A DNA stretch of 64,000 bases from Gilliamella sp. wkB308 (GCF_001690185.1 NZ_LZGN01000042.1:1-64000); one strand, 5' to 3'; shown: positions 45,497 through 55,440, numbered from the stretch's first letter. Notes: a model not told the origin generated them from the letters alone. Program-made: numbers and translations.

Positions 45497-47097
45497 TATT
45501 CAGTTTCTCCCAAAGCACTCAACAAACTCTCCAACTTATCCAAAGCAACTATTAACTCATCTTTAGCTTGCTTGGCAAGTATGGCGGGTTCTGGAAGTTT
45601 GGTTGCATCCACACTATTTTTATCTTTTAACCAACTGATATCGAGTGAATCCTGTTTTGTGTCAGCAATCCAATCGCGGCTAAAACAGCGCCATCTTGAT
45701 TGCGCTAGTTGAACATTAACGTCTAAGTTTTCTTGACTGGCTGACGAGTCTGCTTCGATATCATCTGGATTGAATGACCATTCACCTTCCTGTCTTGGAC
45801 TGGTGCCGTCCGGATTGATACCATAAACAGTTTCAAATGGTTGCAAATATTGCTCAGTAAATGGTGTACGTTTACCAAAGTTTGGCATATTAGTACGCAA
45901 ATCATAAACCCAAACATTTTGTGTACAGTTTTCTTGTTGCAGTTTGTCTGTTACTGAGCCCTTAGTGAAAAATAGCACATTGGTTTTTACACCTTGGGCA
46001 TAAAATATCCCGGTCGGTAAGCGTAGTATTGTATGTAAATTACATTTATTCATTAAATCGCGACGAATATCAGTCCCTTTACCCGCTTCAAACAATACAT
46101 TATCAGGCAATACCACGGCAGCTCGACCACCGGGTTTTAAATTACGGTAAATATGTTGTAAAAAAGCTAATTGCTTGTTGGTGGTTTCATAAGTTAAGTC
46201 TTTACGAGTAATACTGGCATCGCCACCTTTACTGGTACCAAATGGTGGATTAGCGAGAATAATATCCGCAGGTTTTAGGTCTTGCCCAACTTGACCAAGT
46301 GAATTACCTAATAAAATTGCACCGTCATTACCGCCCTCTATACCGTGTAATAGACAATTCATTAAGGCAAGTCGACGAGTATTTGGCACTAATTCAACAC
46401 CAATAAACGCTTCGTTTTTTTGAAAATCAGCTTCTTTAGCATCAAGATCATAATAATCGTTGGTTTGTTGCCGTAAATACTGATCTGCTGCGACAAGAAA
46501 TCCTGCCGTTCCGGCAGCAGGATCTTGGATGATGTTTTTTATTTGTGGTTTAATACATCGCACCATGCAATTAATTAGTGGTCTTGGCGTAAAATACTGA
46601 CCGGCACCGGATTTTGTTTCATTGGCATTTTTTTCTAATAATCCTTCATAAAGATCGCCCAACCCATCCTTTTGAATACTAAACCAATCAATTTGATCTA
46701 ATGTTTTGATCAGTTTTGCTAAGTGGCGCGGTTCTCGTAATCGAGTTTGTGCATCGGCATAAATGGCGCTTATTAATGGGTCATTATGTACTGTCACTTC
46801 AATGTATTGTTCTGGATTTTTAGGATCGATTTCTTGACGCTTACCTGTTGATAAGGCTAATAACATGGCTTTATAATCATTTAATAGGGTAATACCTGAT
46901 TTATCATTGAGATTAGTCCAACGACAACCAACAGGTAAAGGATGTTTTTGCAAAATCCCTGCTTCGGTATTTTCGTGTACCATTTTAATAAATAATAAAA
47001 GTACTAATTCAGTTACATAATCTGAATAGTTAATACCATCATCACGCAATACATCACATAAATTCCATAGTTTTTGTACTATATTGTTATTAGTCAT
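45496..47097 (-). CDS. hsdM: type I restriction modification subunit HsdM
   Basis: The 533-residue N6-adenine methyltransferase has the N-terminal helical domain, GAGQYFTPRPLINCMV, motif I DPAAGTAGFL near residue 195 and motif IV NPPFGTS near 286. It uses S-adenosylmethionine to methylate the site chosen by HsdS. Length fits the family. It is translationally coupled to hsdS. hsdR lies upstream on the same strand with a 111-nt gap that could carry a separate promoter. Confidence 0.94.
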   Translation of the reverse strand: MTNNNIVQKLWNLCDVLRDDGINYSDYVTELVLLLFIKMVHENTEAGILQKHPLPVGCRWTNLNDKSGITLLNDYKAMLLALSTGKRQEIDPKNPEQYIEVTVHNDPLISAIYADAQTRLREPRHLAKLIKTLDQIDWFSIQKDGLGDLYEGLLEKNANETKSGAGQYFTPRPLINCMVRCIKPQIKNIIQDPAAGTAGFLVAADQYLRQQTNDYYDLDAKEADFQKNEAFIGVELVPNTRRLALMNCLLHGIEGGNDGAILLGNSLGQVGQDLKPADIILANPPFGTSKGGDASITRKDLTYETTNKQLAFLQHIYRNLKPGGRAAVVLPDNVLFEAGKGTDIRRDLMNKCNLHTILRLPTGIFYAQGVKTNVLFFTKGSVTDKLQQENCTQNVWVYDLRTNMPNFGKRTPFTEQYLQPFETVYGINPDGTSPRQEGEWSFNPDDIEADSSASQENLDVNVQLAQSRWRCFSRDWIADTKQDSLDISWLKDKNSVDATKLPEPAILAKQAKDELIVALDKLESLLSALGETE

Positions 47098-47208
47098 TTT
47101 TTATCCCAAGTTTATACTCGTATACTTAATAGGCGAGACTAGTATTTTCATCGCCATTATGAATTAGAGTAAATGTATATTTTAGTAACTTCAAGTGACT
47201 TTGCTATA

Positions 47209-50200
47209 TTATGCGGTAAGTGCTGGCCAAATAGCCTCGCTTAATTCATCTAATACCGTATCAAGTTGATTGCCCAATATTTTATCAAGCTGCTTAGCGC
47301 CACCACTATCAGTAAAGCGATGATTAATAAATTCTTTATCAATAACGATCTCAAAGATAATTTGTTTGGCTAAACGATCTAACCAATTGCGTTGAGCCGG
47401 TGTCCAATTATGATTTTGGTAGATTCGTTGCATGGCTTGATTAACGCGTTGTTCAAAAGGAATTAATGGTTCGCCCAAAGCAGCACGTCGGATATAACCA
47501 ATAATACTCGCTGCAATATCTTGATTAGTTTGATTGCGTAAGGCAGTGCGTAAATTAGCTTCGGAATAACCTGCACCATCCAATAACAGTTTAACTTCTT
47601 TCAATTGCGCACGGGTTAAATCACGTGGGCGGTTAACAACCACAGACAACGCAGCACTTTCATTTAATTGATTATGAATGAAATGATTAAAACTGTCTAA
47701 ATAATCCTCGGGTCTTTGGTGAGAACCATAACTTTGCGAGCGTTCACGAAGATGATCTTCATGTTGAGAAATGAGTGGTAAACGTTCACTACCTAGCAAT
47801 CGATTGACTTCATTTAATTGATTAATTAACCCATGATGTTGTTTGATAAAATTCGCAGCAGATTCAGGACCAATTTTATGTAAATAATTATGTAGTTTTT
47901 TCGGTTCAACATCCCATAAAGTTTGTAATTCATCTAACTTTTGTCTTAATTCAGGCTTATTTTCCGCTTTTTGCTCAGCCTTACGCAAGATTCGCATTAA
48001 TTTTTGATTTAATTGATTTAAAATTACATCAGCATAAGTTTCACCTGCCATATCACCTGATGTTTGTAATGCTTTAGTTAATAATTTAGGATCACTTAGT
48101 TCATCAATTAATTGCTCAAGGGTGATATTAGGATCTTTAACTAACGGTTGCATAGTGTTGACGTCTTTTAATGCGACATAAATATCAACCGGATCATATA
48201 TTCGAAATACCGTTTTACCTATGTTATCACATCGTCTTGTTGCACGACCAATCATTTGTTCATATAAGATACGGGATTTGACTCGGCGCATAAAGACTAA
48301 ATTACAAATTTTTGGCACATCAATACCGGTTGTTAATAAATCAACAGTGATAGCTATATTTGGATAGCGTTCATTTTTATATTGTTTGATTAATTGATCA
48401 ACTTTATCACTCTGCCCGGTAATCTTAGCGACAGCAGCTTGATTATATTCACCATTATAGAGATTCTTAAATGCATCATCTAATAAGCGTTTAACCATAT
48501 CTGCATGCAGATCGGTAGCACAGAAAATTAATGTTTTTTCTTCACCAAACGGATCGAGTTCATTTACCAATTGTTCGCAAATTACTCGGTTAAAGTTTTC
48601 ATTTATTACCCGACGATTAAATGCATCTACTTCAAAATTAAGCTCATCTTCTAATTCAGCAGTTTCAATTTCACCGGTTTGCGTATTGATGGAGCTTACT
48701 TTTTCACCTTTGGTAAACGTAATACCATTTTGTGTTAATAAAGTTTGATAACGTATTGGCGGTTCATGATCAATTAACCAGTCATCGGCAACAGCTTCTC
48801 GATATGAATAAATATAAACAGGCTTACCAAAAATATCGCTAGTATGTTTTGCGGGTGTTGCCGTTAGCGCAATTTTTACCGCATCAAAATAATCTAATAC
48901 TCGACGATAACTTGATAAATATTGCGTGGCGTCACGTATTGCCATCTCACCTTCTGTCATTTCTTGATCTAATGTATAACCACGATGCGCCTCGTCAATT
49001 ATGATGCAATCAAACTGATCGATTAAGGGTGGATTATCGCTCTTAAAAATGCGTTTGACCATTGCTTGCACGGTTGCCACTTGTATTCGTGTTTCAGCTT
49101 CAGTCACCATAGAACCAAGCTCGGCTAAGTTATAGATTTTAGATAAAGTGAGATTTTGTTCTAACGTGGCTTCATTAAAAGAATCTATTGCCTGTTCTCC
49201 TAAAGCGGTACGATCAACTAAAAATAGAATTCGTTTAAATCGTTCAGTTTTTAAAAAGCGGTACATCAAACCTATAATTGTTCGAGTTTTACCTGTTCCT
49301 GTTGCCATCGCAATTAAAACTGTTCGTATCCCTTTGGAAAGGGTATTTTCTGTCGCAACAATTGCTTTCTCTTGATAATCCCTTAATTGCAAATAGGCAA
49401 ATGGTTCTTGTTTTAGTTGTTGTTCAGCGTTTTCTCGACTACGATTAAGTAGATCTAAGAGTCCTTGTGGTGAATGAAAGGATAATAAAGGACGCTTTAA
49501 ATTGGCGCCATCACGAACATCACGAAACCATGTTCCTGACTGTTCAGCTAATTGCTTAATGTATGGACGACCATTACAAGAATAAACAAAAGGAATTTTG
49601 TAGTGGCAATCTGATTCATCAGGCCAAGCAATCGTTCTTTTTTCAAGTTCCCATGCACCAATCAATGGTGGTAATACTTGGAAGCCTTTACTATAACGTT
49701 CAGCTTGACCGATTTTTCCGGAAACATTTTTATTCTTTTTCTTAGCTTCAACAACTGCAATTGGTGTTAATCCCGCAAATAAAACATAATCAGCCCATCC
49801 TTTTTCGCCTTTATGTTCTGTCGGCCATTCGGCAATGGCTAAATATTTATTTTTTTCTGGGCGAGTACCCTTTTTATAATTTAACTGTTCGGTGTCAGCT
49901 TGCCAACCCGCTTCAATAAGCTGCATATCAATTAAAATTCGTGTGAGTTCTTCGCTTAATTCTATTTGTTGACTTGCTTTCTTAGCTTTCTTACTTATTG
50001 TATTACGAGATACTTTTTGAGCTTTTACGTCTTGTAGAGCAAGTGCTTGTTGTAAATCCTTAATCTTTATTTCATATTCTTTCTGTTGTTTGAGTAACAT
50101 TGCCTCATTTTCTTGGGCCTGTTGAGATAGGGATCGCGCCTCTTCATCCATTTTTAAAGCTAAGGTTTCAAATTCAGTCTTTTCTTTAGCGAGTAATTCA

Positions 50201-50730
50201 TTAAATTGTTGACTTGAATTGAGTTCAATATTGGCTTGTTCTAGTTCTATTTTAAGTTTACTGATTTCTGACTGTAAACTGCGCAAATGCTCGCTGGGGT
50301 CAACAAGTGGTTTAAAAGGTCCTGGTTTAAATAGCACACCAGCTTGACTAAAAGATTGGTGAAACCATATTGCTAATTTGTAAGCAACTAAAAGTCCATC
50401 TTTTGCTTCTTTGTGCTTGGTTTTAAATTGATGAGTAGCTTTATTTCCTTCAATACGTAATGTATGAAAAAGATTTCGGATAATGGGTTCTAATTTGAGT
50501 TCATTACTAATCTTATACAACAAATCAGACTGAGAAGTGCGTTCATTAAATTCAATACCAGCCTTGGCAGCAATATGTTGTGCCATTGCTTCAGCTAATT
50601 GCCGTAATTTTATTAATGTGGTATTAGGATCACTGCTAAATGCTCGCTCGGCTGTACATGCTAATTCGACAAACAGTGGATCGTGTTCAACTAGAAAACC
50701 AAAATTTGATTGCTCTTTAATTATTATCAT
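47209..50730 (-). CDS. hsdR: type I restriction endonuclease subunit HsdR
   Basis: The 1173-residue protein has an N-terminal DUF4145-like helical domain (about 1-120), a coiled coil (about 150-240), and an HSDR_N nuclease core with ADYVLFAGLTPIAVVEAKKKN (D and ExK residues). A superfamily II motor follows, with MATGTGKTRT, DEAHRG, LTATPAKHT and GRATRRCD (motif VI). The C-terminal domain is of the EcoEI_R type. It translocates DNA and cuts unmodified DNA away from the site. Domain order and size fit the EcoEI/EcoAI-like R subunit. Coding sequence appears intact. Confidence 0.94.
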   Translation of the reverse strand: MIIIKEQSNFGFLVEHDPLFVELACTAERAFSSDPNTTLIKLRQLAEAMAQHIAAKAGIEFNERTSQSDLLYKISNELKLEPIIRNLFHTLRIEGNKATHQFKTKHKEAKDGLLVAYKLAIWFHQSFSQAGVLFKPGPFKPLVDPSEHLRSLQSEISKLKIELEQANIELNSSQQFNELLAKEKTEFETLALKMDEEARSLSQQAQENEAMLLKQQKEYEIKIKDLQQALALQDVKAQKVSRNTISKKAKKASQQIELSEELTRILIDMQLIEAGWQADTEQLNYKKGTRPEKNKYLAIAEWPTEHKGEKGWADYVLFAGLTPIAVVEAKKKNKNVSGKIGQAERYSKGFQVLPPLIGAWELEKRTIAWPDESDCHYKIPFVYSCNGRPYIKQLAEQSGTWFRDVRDGANLKRPLLSFHSPQGLLDLLNRSRENAEQQLKQEPFAYLQLRDYQEKAIVATENTLSKGIRTVLIAMATGTGKTRTIIGLMYRFLKTERFKRILFLVDRTALGEQAIDSFNEATLEQNLTLSKIYNLAELGSMVTEAETRIQVATVQAMVKRIFKSDNPPLIDQFDCIIIDEAHRGYTLDQEMTEGEMAIRDATQYLSSYRRVLDYFDAVKIALTATPAKHTSDIFGKPVYIYSYREAVADDWLIDHEPPIRYQTLLTQNGITFTKGEKVSSINTQTGEIETAELEDELNFEVDAFNRRVINENFNRVICEQLVNELDPFGEEKTLIFCATDLHADMVKRLLDDAFKNLYNGEYNQAAVAKITGQSDKVDQLIKQYKNERYPNIAITVDLLTTGIDVPKICNLVFMRRVKSRILYEQMIGRATRRCDNIGKTVFRIYDPVDIYVALKDVNTMQPLVKDPNITLEQLIDELSDPKLLTKALQTSGDMAGETYADVILNQLNQKLMRILRKAEQKAENKPELRQKLDELQTLWDVEPKKLHNYLHKIGPESAANFIKQHHGLINQLNEVNRLLGSERLPLISQHEDHLRERSQSYGSHQRPEDYLDSFNHFIHNQLNESAALSVVVNRPRDLTRAQLKEVKLLLDGAGYSEANLRTALRNQTNQDIAASIIGYIRRAALGEPLIPFEQRVNQAMQRIYQNHNWTPAQRNWLDRLAKQIIFEIVIDKEFINHRFTDSGGAKQLDKILGNQLDTVLDELSEAIWPALTA

Positions 50731-50801
50731 TAAGCACTATCTCCATTAAAGTTATATCCTTTATCCTTTTTTATTATCTCAAATTTTGTATAATTTTATA
50801 G

Positions 50802-51074
50802 CTATTTTTTTATTTTCAAAGCATTTCTTCGGTAGGCTATTTAAGCGGAGTGCCAATTGGTTTTATCATTACCTTAATGTCACCAATTTTCTTCATATTA
50901 ATTATGGGAGATGATTATAAATCGATTTTTAATCTAGATTTTATTATGGGGATGTTAGGTATCACATCAATGATAACCCTCAATTTTATAATCTACCCGG
51001 CAATATTATTATGCTGTCATTATTTTATTGGTGGGATACAAAAAATATCAAGTAAGCTTGCTTTGAAGCAATAA
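50802..51074 (+). pseudogene. truncated membrane immunity gene (relative of 31832-32275)
   Basis: An open frame from 50802 to 51074 encodes the C-terminal half of a protein related to the immunity gene at 31832-32275. Codons for FNLDFIMGMLGITSMITLNF onward are identical in sequence. The part before is similar but diverged (VPIGFIITLMSPIF against VLIGIIIPAMPPIV). There is a stop at 50799 and the only start codon is a GTG at 50850 with no ribosome-binding site. It is the left end of the second repeat copy, so it probably marks an old recombination joint. Confidence 0.7.
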
Positions 51075-51877
51075 TCATTTGTCCGAACTAGTCAAAAAAA
51101 CGCCCAACTATTTTAAACTGTTGAACTCATTAGATTGGATTGTTGATATTGAATTATCTGCTGTTATTTTAGGTGTTTCCTAATAAAAATTAGTAAAATT
51201 AGAATCCAAACTAAAATGCTAAATGATTTTTATTGCAGTTTACGATGAACCTATCAGGCAAGCATAAAATAATCATCACAGGTATGACCAAGATTAATTA
51301 ACTACTGCTAAGTCTAAGAAAAATATGCTATATTATTTTTTAATTGATTTTACAAGGTGATAAAATGGATATAAAACTAACCAAGCATGACAAACGCTAT
51401 ATTGAAGGCACAGACGATGTCTACAGCATTATGCAACGTGTGTTATTGCGTGATAACCAAATCGACCAAGAAAAAGAGCATCTTTGGATGATTGGGATGA
51501 ATCAAGCTGGTTATATCCTGTATATCGAACTGATTGCACTTGGCAGTTATAAATCGGTCGACGTTGAACCGATGAATGTATTTCGTGTTGCGGTAATGAA
51601 AAACGCCTCACGCGTGATATTAGTACATAACCACCCGTCAGGATCACTGACGCCGTCCGAAGCAGATAAAGATATCACCGATCGCCTAATCCAAGTCGGA
51701 CGAATTTTAAATATCGACCTAATCGACCACCTAATCATCACCCCAAAATCCTATATCAGCTTCCGCAGTACTAAACTTATGGACGAGTTAGAACAAAGCC
51801 TAAAATACGTCCCAACTTATCAAGTGGTTGAACGTATTCGTAAGGAAGAAAAGTTGATTGCTAAAGAGAAGTTGGCG
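50926..51877. repeat. direct repeat, right copy (about 0.95 kb) bracketing the island core
   Basis: Same orientation as 32127-33078 and nearly identical at a constant offset of 18799. Recombination between the two copies would remove the ABC-3C, rtc and type I RM genes as one circle of about 18.8 kb. Confidence 0.9.
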
Positions 51878-52042
51878 GTTGAAAGGGATAAAACAAAAAT
51901 AGAAAAAGCACGTCGAGAAAAAGCAGAGTCTGAAAAGAAAATACTGATTAATGCATTGTTGAAAAAAGGTGTTTCGGTTGAGGATATTGCTAAAATTCTG
52001 GGGATAACGGTGAAGGCGGTGGAGAGGGTTGTGAAAAAATAA
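51365..52042 (+). CDS. RadC-like JAB/MPN-domain protein with C-terminal coiled coil (copy 2)
   Basis: The 225-residue protein is almost identical to the gene at 32566 through the JAMM domain (HNHPSGSLTPSEAD, ligands H88, H90, D101). It then diverges sharply after KEKLAVERDK into a different coiled coil and a related helix-turn-helix-like end (VSVEDIAKILGITVKAVERVV). The ATG at 51365 is preceded by AAGGTG. Conserved catalytic part with swapped tails suggests that the tail sets the partner or target. Role unknown; probably metal-dependent peptidase fold. Confidence 0.75.
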   Translation: MDIKLTKHDKRYIEGTDDVYSIMQRVLLRDNQIDQEKEHLWMIGMNQAGYILYIELIALGSYKSVDVEPMNVFRVAVMKNASRVILVHNHPSGSLTPSEADKDITDRLIQVGRILNIDLIDHLIITPKSYISFRSTKLMDELEQSLKYVPTYQVVERIRKEEKLIAKEKLAVERDKTKIEKARREKAESEKKILINALLKKGVSVEDIAKILGITVKAVERVVKK

Positions 52043-52047
52043 CCCTC

Positions 52048-53256
52048 TTAGATAGTTTTTCTATGAATAATAACAAACTCTTTACTCATCGAAAAAACAG
52101 AATTATTGTTCACTTTCGATGTTAATTTTGGTATTCGTTTATTAGGAATCTCTCGGTTGCATTCATAGATATTTCTGAAATTTTTATGTTCTAAGTATTC
52201 TTGAGTGATTGATGTTAGGTTGATATTAACTCCATCAACAGTACGATTTCCCAAAGTCAACACAATATATTTTTTGGTAACTCTGCATAGTTCATCAAGA
52301 AATAAGAAATAATCTTTAAAAAAGCTAATTACTTTTTTTTGTTTTGAAAGTGATATATCGTCTAAATACGGTTGTAATAATAAATTCCCTGTCTCGTTTT
52401 CAATTGGACCTTTATAAAATCCACCTAAACTCTTTCGATCTATTGCTGAATAATTATCTAATTCCCAACCATCAAAAGCCAAATCTTTTTTATCAATCCA
52501 ATGGAGTGCTAATGATGAAAACTGTCCATAGGGTACTGTTGTTGCATTATCCCCATAGGGTGGTGATGATATAGATAAATCTATTGAATTTTTTTTGAAT
52601 TTAGCCAATTGTTTTAAAGAATCGTTTTTATATAACTTCAAATTAGACGATGAAATAGTGAATTTTGAAATATTTTGTTCAACGCTAGTAAGAAAATCAT
52701 CTATTAAATTATTCTTCATACGTTGAATACATTCAATGTCTTTAACGTGTAATTTATATGTTGAACTACGTGTATTACTATATTTGCGAATAAATGTACT
52801 TAAAATTGACCAAAAATAGAGTCTATTCCTTTTACTTTTTATCAAAATAATAGATTGGCGAATTTTTTTTAGACTAATAATAATATCTGAACGAAACCAT
52901 TTATTCATATTCGGAAATGAAAAATCATCTATTTCAACATTATTTAAATAATTTTTTAATTTTTCTATATCAATTTTTATACTTTTTGTTATTCCTTGTA
53001 ATTTCACTTTTGTTATTAAATGGGCTAGAGGATTGATATCACAACCAACTAGTTCAATATCAGGACATAATTCCAATGCTTCGTAAAGTGCTGTACCTGA
53101 GCCAAAAAAAGGATCAAAAACAGATTCAATATTTTCCGATTTTAAAAGTTCTTGAAGAATAAGATTTTGAACTGGCGCTATCATAGTTGCAGGATAAAGC
53201 GCTAAACCATGTATATCATTTTTTTTATAATTACGGAATGATATATCACCTAACAT
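52048..53256 (-). CDS. DNA methyltransferase (SPPY type) paired with a GHKL ATPase
   Basis: The 402-residue protein has SAM-binding motif I FDPFFGSGT at residues 47-55, followed by GCDINPLAH, and the catalytic motif SPPYGDN at 231-237. SPPY is usual for cytosine-N4 methyltransferases, though adenine targets cannot be excluded. About 170 residues of mostly helical sequence lie between the motifs. It starts 1 nt after the upstream ATPase gene, so the two are translated together. No restriction nuclease gene is adjacent, hence either solitary modification or a MORC-like conflict system. Confidence 0.8.
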   Translation of the reverse strand: MLGDISFRNYKKNDIHGLALYPATMIAPVQNLILQELLKSENIESVFDPFFGSGTALYEALELCPDIELVGCDINPLAHLITKVKLQGITKSIKIDIEKLKNYLNNVEIDDFSFPNMNKWFRSDIIISLKKIRQSIILIKSKRNRLYFWSILSTFIRKYSNTRSSTYKLHVKDIECIQRMKNNLIDDFLTSVEQNISKFTISSSNLKLYKNDSLKQLAKFKKNSIDLSISSPPYGDNATTVPYGQFSSLALHWIDKKDLAFDGWELDNYSAIDRKSLGGFYKGPIENETGNLLLQPYLDDISLSKQKKVISFFKDYFLFLDELCRVTKKYIVLTLGNRTVDGVNINLTSITQEYLEHKNFRNIYECNREIPNKRIPKLTSKVNNNSVFSMSKEFVIIHRKTI

Positions 53257-53257
53257 T

Positions 53258-55300
53258 TTATTTCCCTTTACTGTTTAGTGGTTCTGGTTTTTTACATTCA
53301 GAAATAATATTATCAGAAACATTATATAACAAGGCATCAGAAAGAACAGCAAATAACCCAGCTTTTTTTGCTATATCATTTATTTCTGAATCTGATAAAT
53401 AAAGCATTGATTTATGAGCTCCTAAATGAGCTTTTTTCACCATATTTAAAAATTCTTCTTTATCTAATAACTTATTGAAAGACTTATAATCTATAGCTAT
53501 AGTTTTACTCAATTCAGTCTTCAGTTTATTATTTAATGCTATGAATTCAATAATATATTTAACTCTAGATTCTAATTCATTTATAGTTAAGGAAATTGGG
53601 AAAATATTAGGATCTTTATTTTTTAAATAATCACTACATAACTCAAAGATACTTCTCAATGCGCAAGCAATGGTTTCATTATATTCTCCTTTTTGTTTAT
53701 AAATTTTTTCAAGTTGAACTATTAATTTCGAAACATATGGAATCTTGATTGAATAGTCTTTAGTTAAAGGAAGATTAAATAAGCTTTTTTTACTGTTAGC
53801 TGTGATCATAGCTTCCGGTAATTCAAATATTAGTTTTAAGTTTTCAACTACCTTTCCAGTTATTGAATCATTGTAAATATATTTAATTGATTTTTCACAT
53901 GGTGAATCCTGACTTTGTAAAATAAATTTGGTAGCTTTTTCTCCATCAATTTCTATTTGTATATCTTGAACAAGATCTATCTGCTCCCCGCTACTATTAC
54001 AAGCAAACGTAATTTCTTTTAAAAGATTTATTTGTCCTGAAGGGATAGTTATTCTTTTTAGTTTTTGTCGTAAAGTTATTTGAGCAGGTTGAGGTAAAAG
54101 ATTTCTTTCTTTACCATTTGTTGATGTAGATTTGTTTATATCATAAGGATATGCAGCTCCAGTTTCGACATTTCCAAATTTTTCTTTAATTTTATTCCTA
54201 AAAAAAGAGCCATCCTCCTGAATCTTTTGGTTTAATTCCTTTAACTTTTCCTTGATGTTAGATGTTAATTTGTTTTGTACAAAATTAGTTCTATCAGAAT
54301 TAAACTCCATTAAAGGATGAGAACTTATGATTTTAATATGACCAATTAGTTGTGGTAATACATTCCCAGATCTCTTTTTTCTGAATATACTTGGGTCGAA
54401 TAAAGTATAATTATGAAATAAATTATTATTGACATAAATTAATGGAATTAGTGCATCATCATGTTCTCGATAATATAATTGTGAAACTTTTTTCGTACCG
54501 CCTGATTTGAAAGAATATGCAATTAACTCTATATCTAATTTGTAATCATTAGTATTAATGTCATACTTTATTTCATCATATTTTCCACCTTTATAAAAAA
54601 ACTCAATTTTTGATTTTTCGGATGAATATGTAATATAAAAAAGCTGATCTTCTTTATCTATATCTACAAAATTAGCATGACTTTCATTTTCATATTGACC
54701 ATGATTTGTCTTTAAAACTATTTTAAATTGATCATCATAAAAGGCATTAACTAATTTTTTAATATTTTTGTCTTGTGAAAAATATTTCTCTAAATCATCA
54801 TTATCGTCTTGATAGAGATCAATTGTAATAGTCGTACCTATTTCAGTAGATATTTCTTCCTTTGTTTCTACACGATAGGTAGCTAGATTTTTTAGTGAAA
54901 TTAATTCATCTTTATTGACTGAAAATGTTATCTTTTTTTTATTTTTATTTGTTACCCATATAACATTAGCGCCAAATTTAAAAACAGATAAAAAACCTAA
55001 TCCTTTGGAACCCTGTGTATATCTTTTTAATTTGCTTTCCTTATTACGGATAAGTTTTCCAAACTTTTTGTCGCTATTGGAAATATGGAAAAGCTTCTTA
55101 ATACCTCTATCATCCATTCCTAAGCCATTATCTTTAATAACCAGTTTTTTATTAATTGTATCAAGGGTGATAATAACTTCAGTTGCAAAGGCATCATAGG
55201 CATTTTTGATAAGTTCATTTAAAGCAACTATATGGGTAGGTATTTTATCTGAAAGTTCACTAATTATATTACCATCTACTTTCATTCCAATTGGTTTCAT
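53258..55300 (-). CDS. GHKL-fold (Hsp90/MutL/MORC-like) ATPase
   Basis: The 680-residue protein has an N-terminal GHKL ATP-binding domain: N box NELIKNAYDA (residues 28-37, Asn33), G1 box DNGLGM (57-62), and GSKGLGF (97-103), with GTTITIDL closing the fold near 157. A transducer-like middle and a helical C-terminal part (about 520-650) with no known domain follow. MutL/MORC-like ATPases of this type are found with DNA methyltransferases in predicted restriction-like systems. It is first in a two-gene operon with the methyltransferase. It should bind and clamp DNA in an ATP-driven cycle. The nuclease, if any, is not recognised. Confidence 0.78.
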   Translation of the reverse strand: MKPIGMKVDGNIISELSDKIPTHIVALNELIKNAYDAFATEVIITLDTINKKLVIKDNGLGMDDRGIKKLFHISNSDKKFGKLIRNKESKLKRYTQGSKGLGFLSVFKFGANVIWVTNKNKKKITFSVNKDELISLKNLATYRVETKEEISTEIGTTITIDLYQDDNDDLEKYFSQDKNIKKLVNAFYDDQFKIVLKTNHGQYENESHANFVDIDKEDQLFYITYSSEKSKIEFFYKGGKYDEIKYDINTNDYKLDIELIAYSFKSGGTKKVSQLYYREHDDALIPLIYVNNNLFHNYTLFDPSIFRKKRSGNVLPQLIGHIKIISSHPLMEFNSDRTNFVQNKLTSNIKEKLKELNQKIQEDGSFFRNKIKEKFGNVETGAAYPYDINKSTSTNGKERNLLPQPAQITLRQKLKRITIPSGQINLLKEITFACNSSGEQIDLVQDIQIEIDGEKATKFILQSQDSPCEKSIKYIYNDSITGKVVENLKLIFELPEAMITANSKKSLFNLPLTKDYSIKIPYVSKLIVQLEKIYKQKGEYNETIACALRSIFELCSDYLKNKDPNIFPISLTINELESRVKYIIEFIALNNKLKTELSKTIAIDYKSFNKLLDKEEFLNMVKKAHLGAHKSMLYLSDSEINDIAKKAGLFAVLSDALLYNVSDNIISECKKPEPLNSKGK

Positions 55301-55413
55301 ACATTTTCCTCATTATTTTATGCGAAAAGATCTAGTAAAGATAATTTAAATGATATATAAAATCTTTCTGAAAATAAAGTAATAGTCTGTATTTAATATG
55401 TTTTTTTATCTTT

Positions 55414-55440
55414 ATTTTAAATATAATTTGTTAATGTCAA
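55414..55440 (-). promoter_or_regulatory. possible sigma-70 promoter for the GHKL-ATPase/methyltransferase operon
   Basis: Minus-strand TTGACA (55435-55440) and TAAAAT (55414-55419) with a short 15-bp spacer, about 115 nt before the ATPase start. The -35 is perfect but the spacing is tight and the DNA is AT-rich. Confidence 0.4.

Noticed and set aside
54915-55199. 94-codon plus-strand ORF with hydrophobic stretches inside the GHKL ATPase gene
   Set aside because: Antisense to the conserved ATP-binding motifs of the ATPase; a reading-frame shadow.
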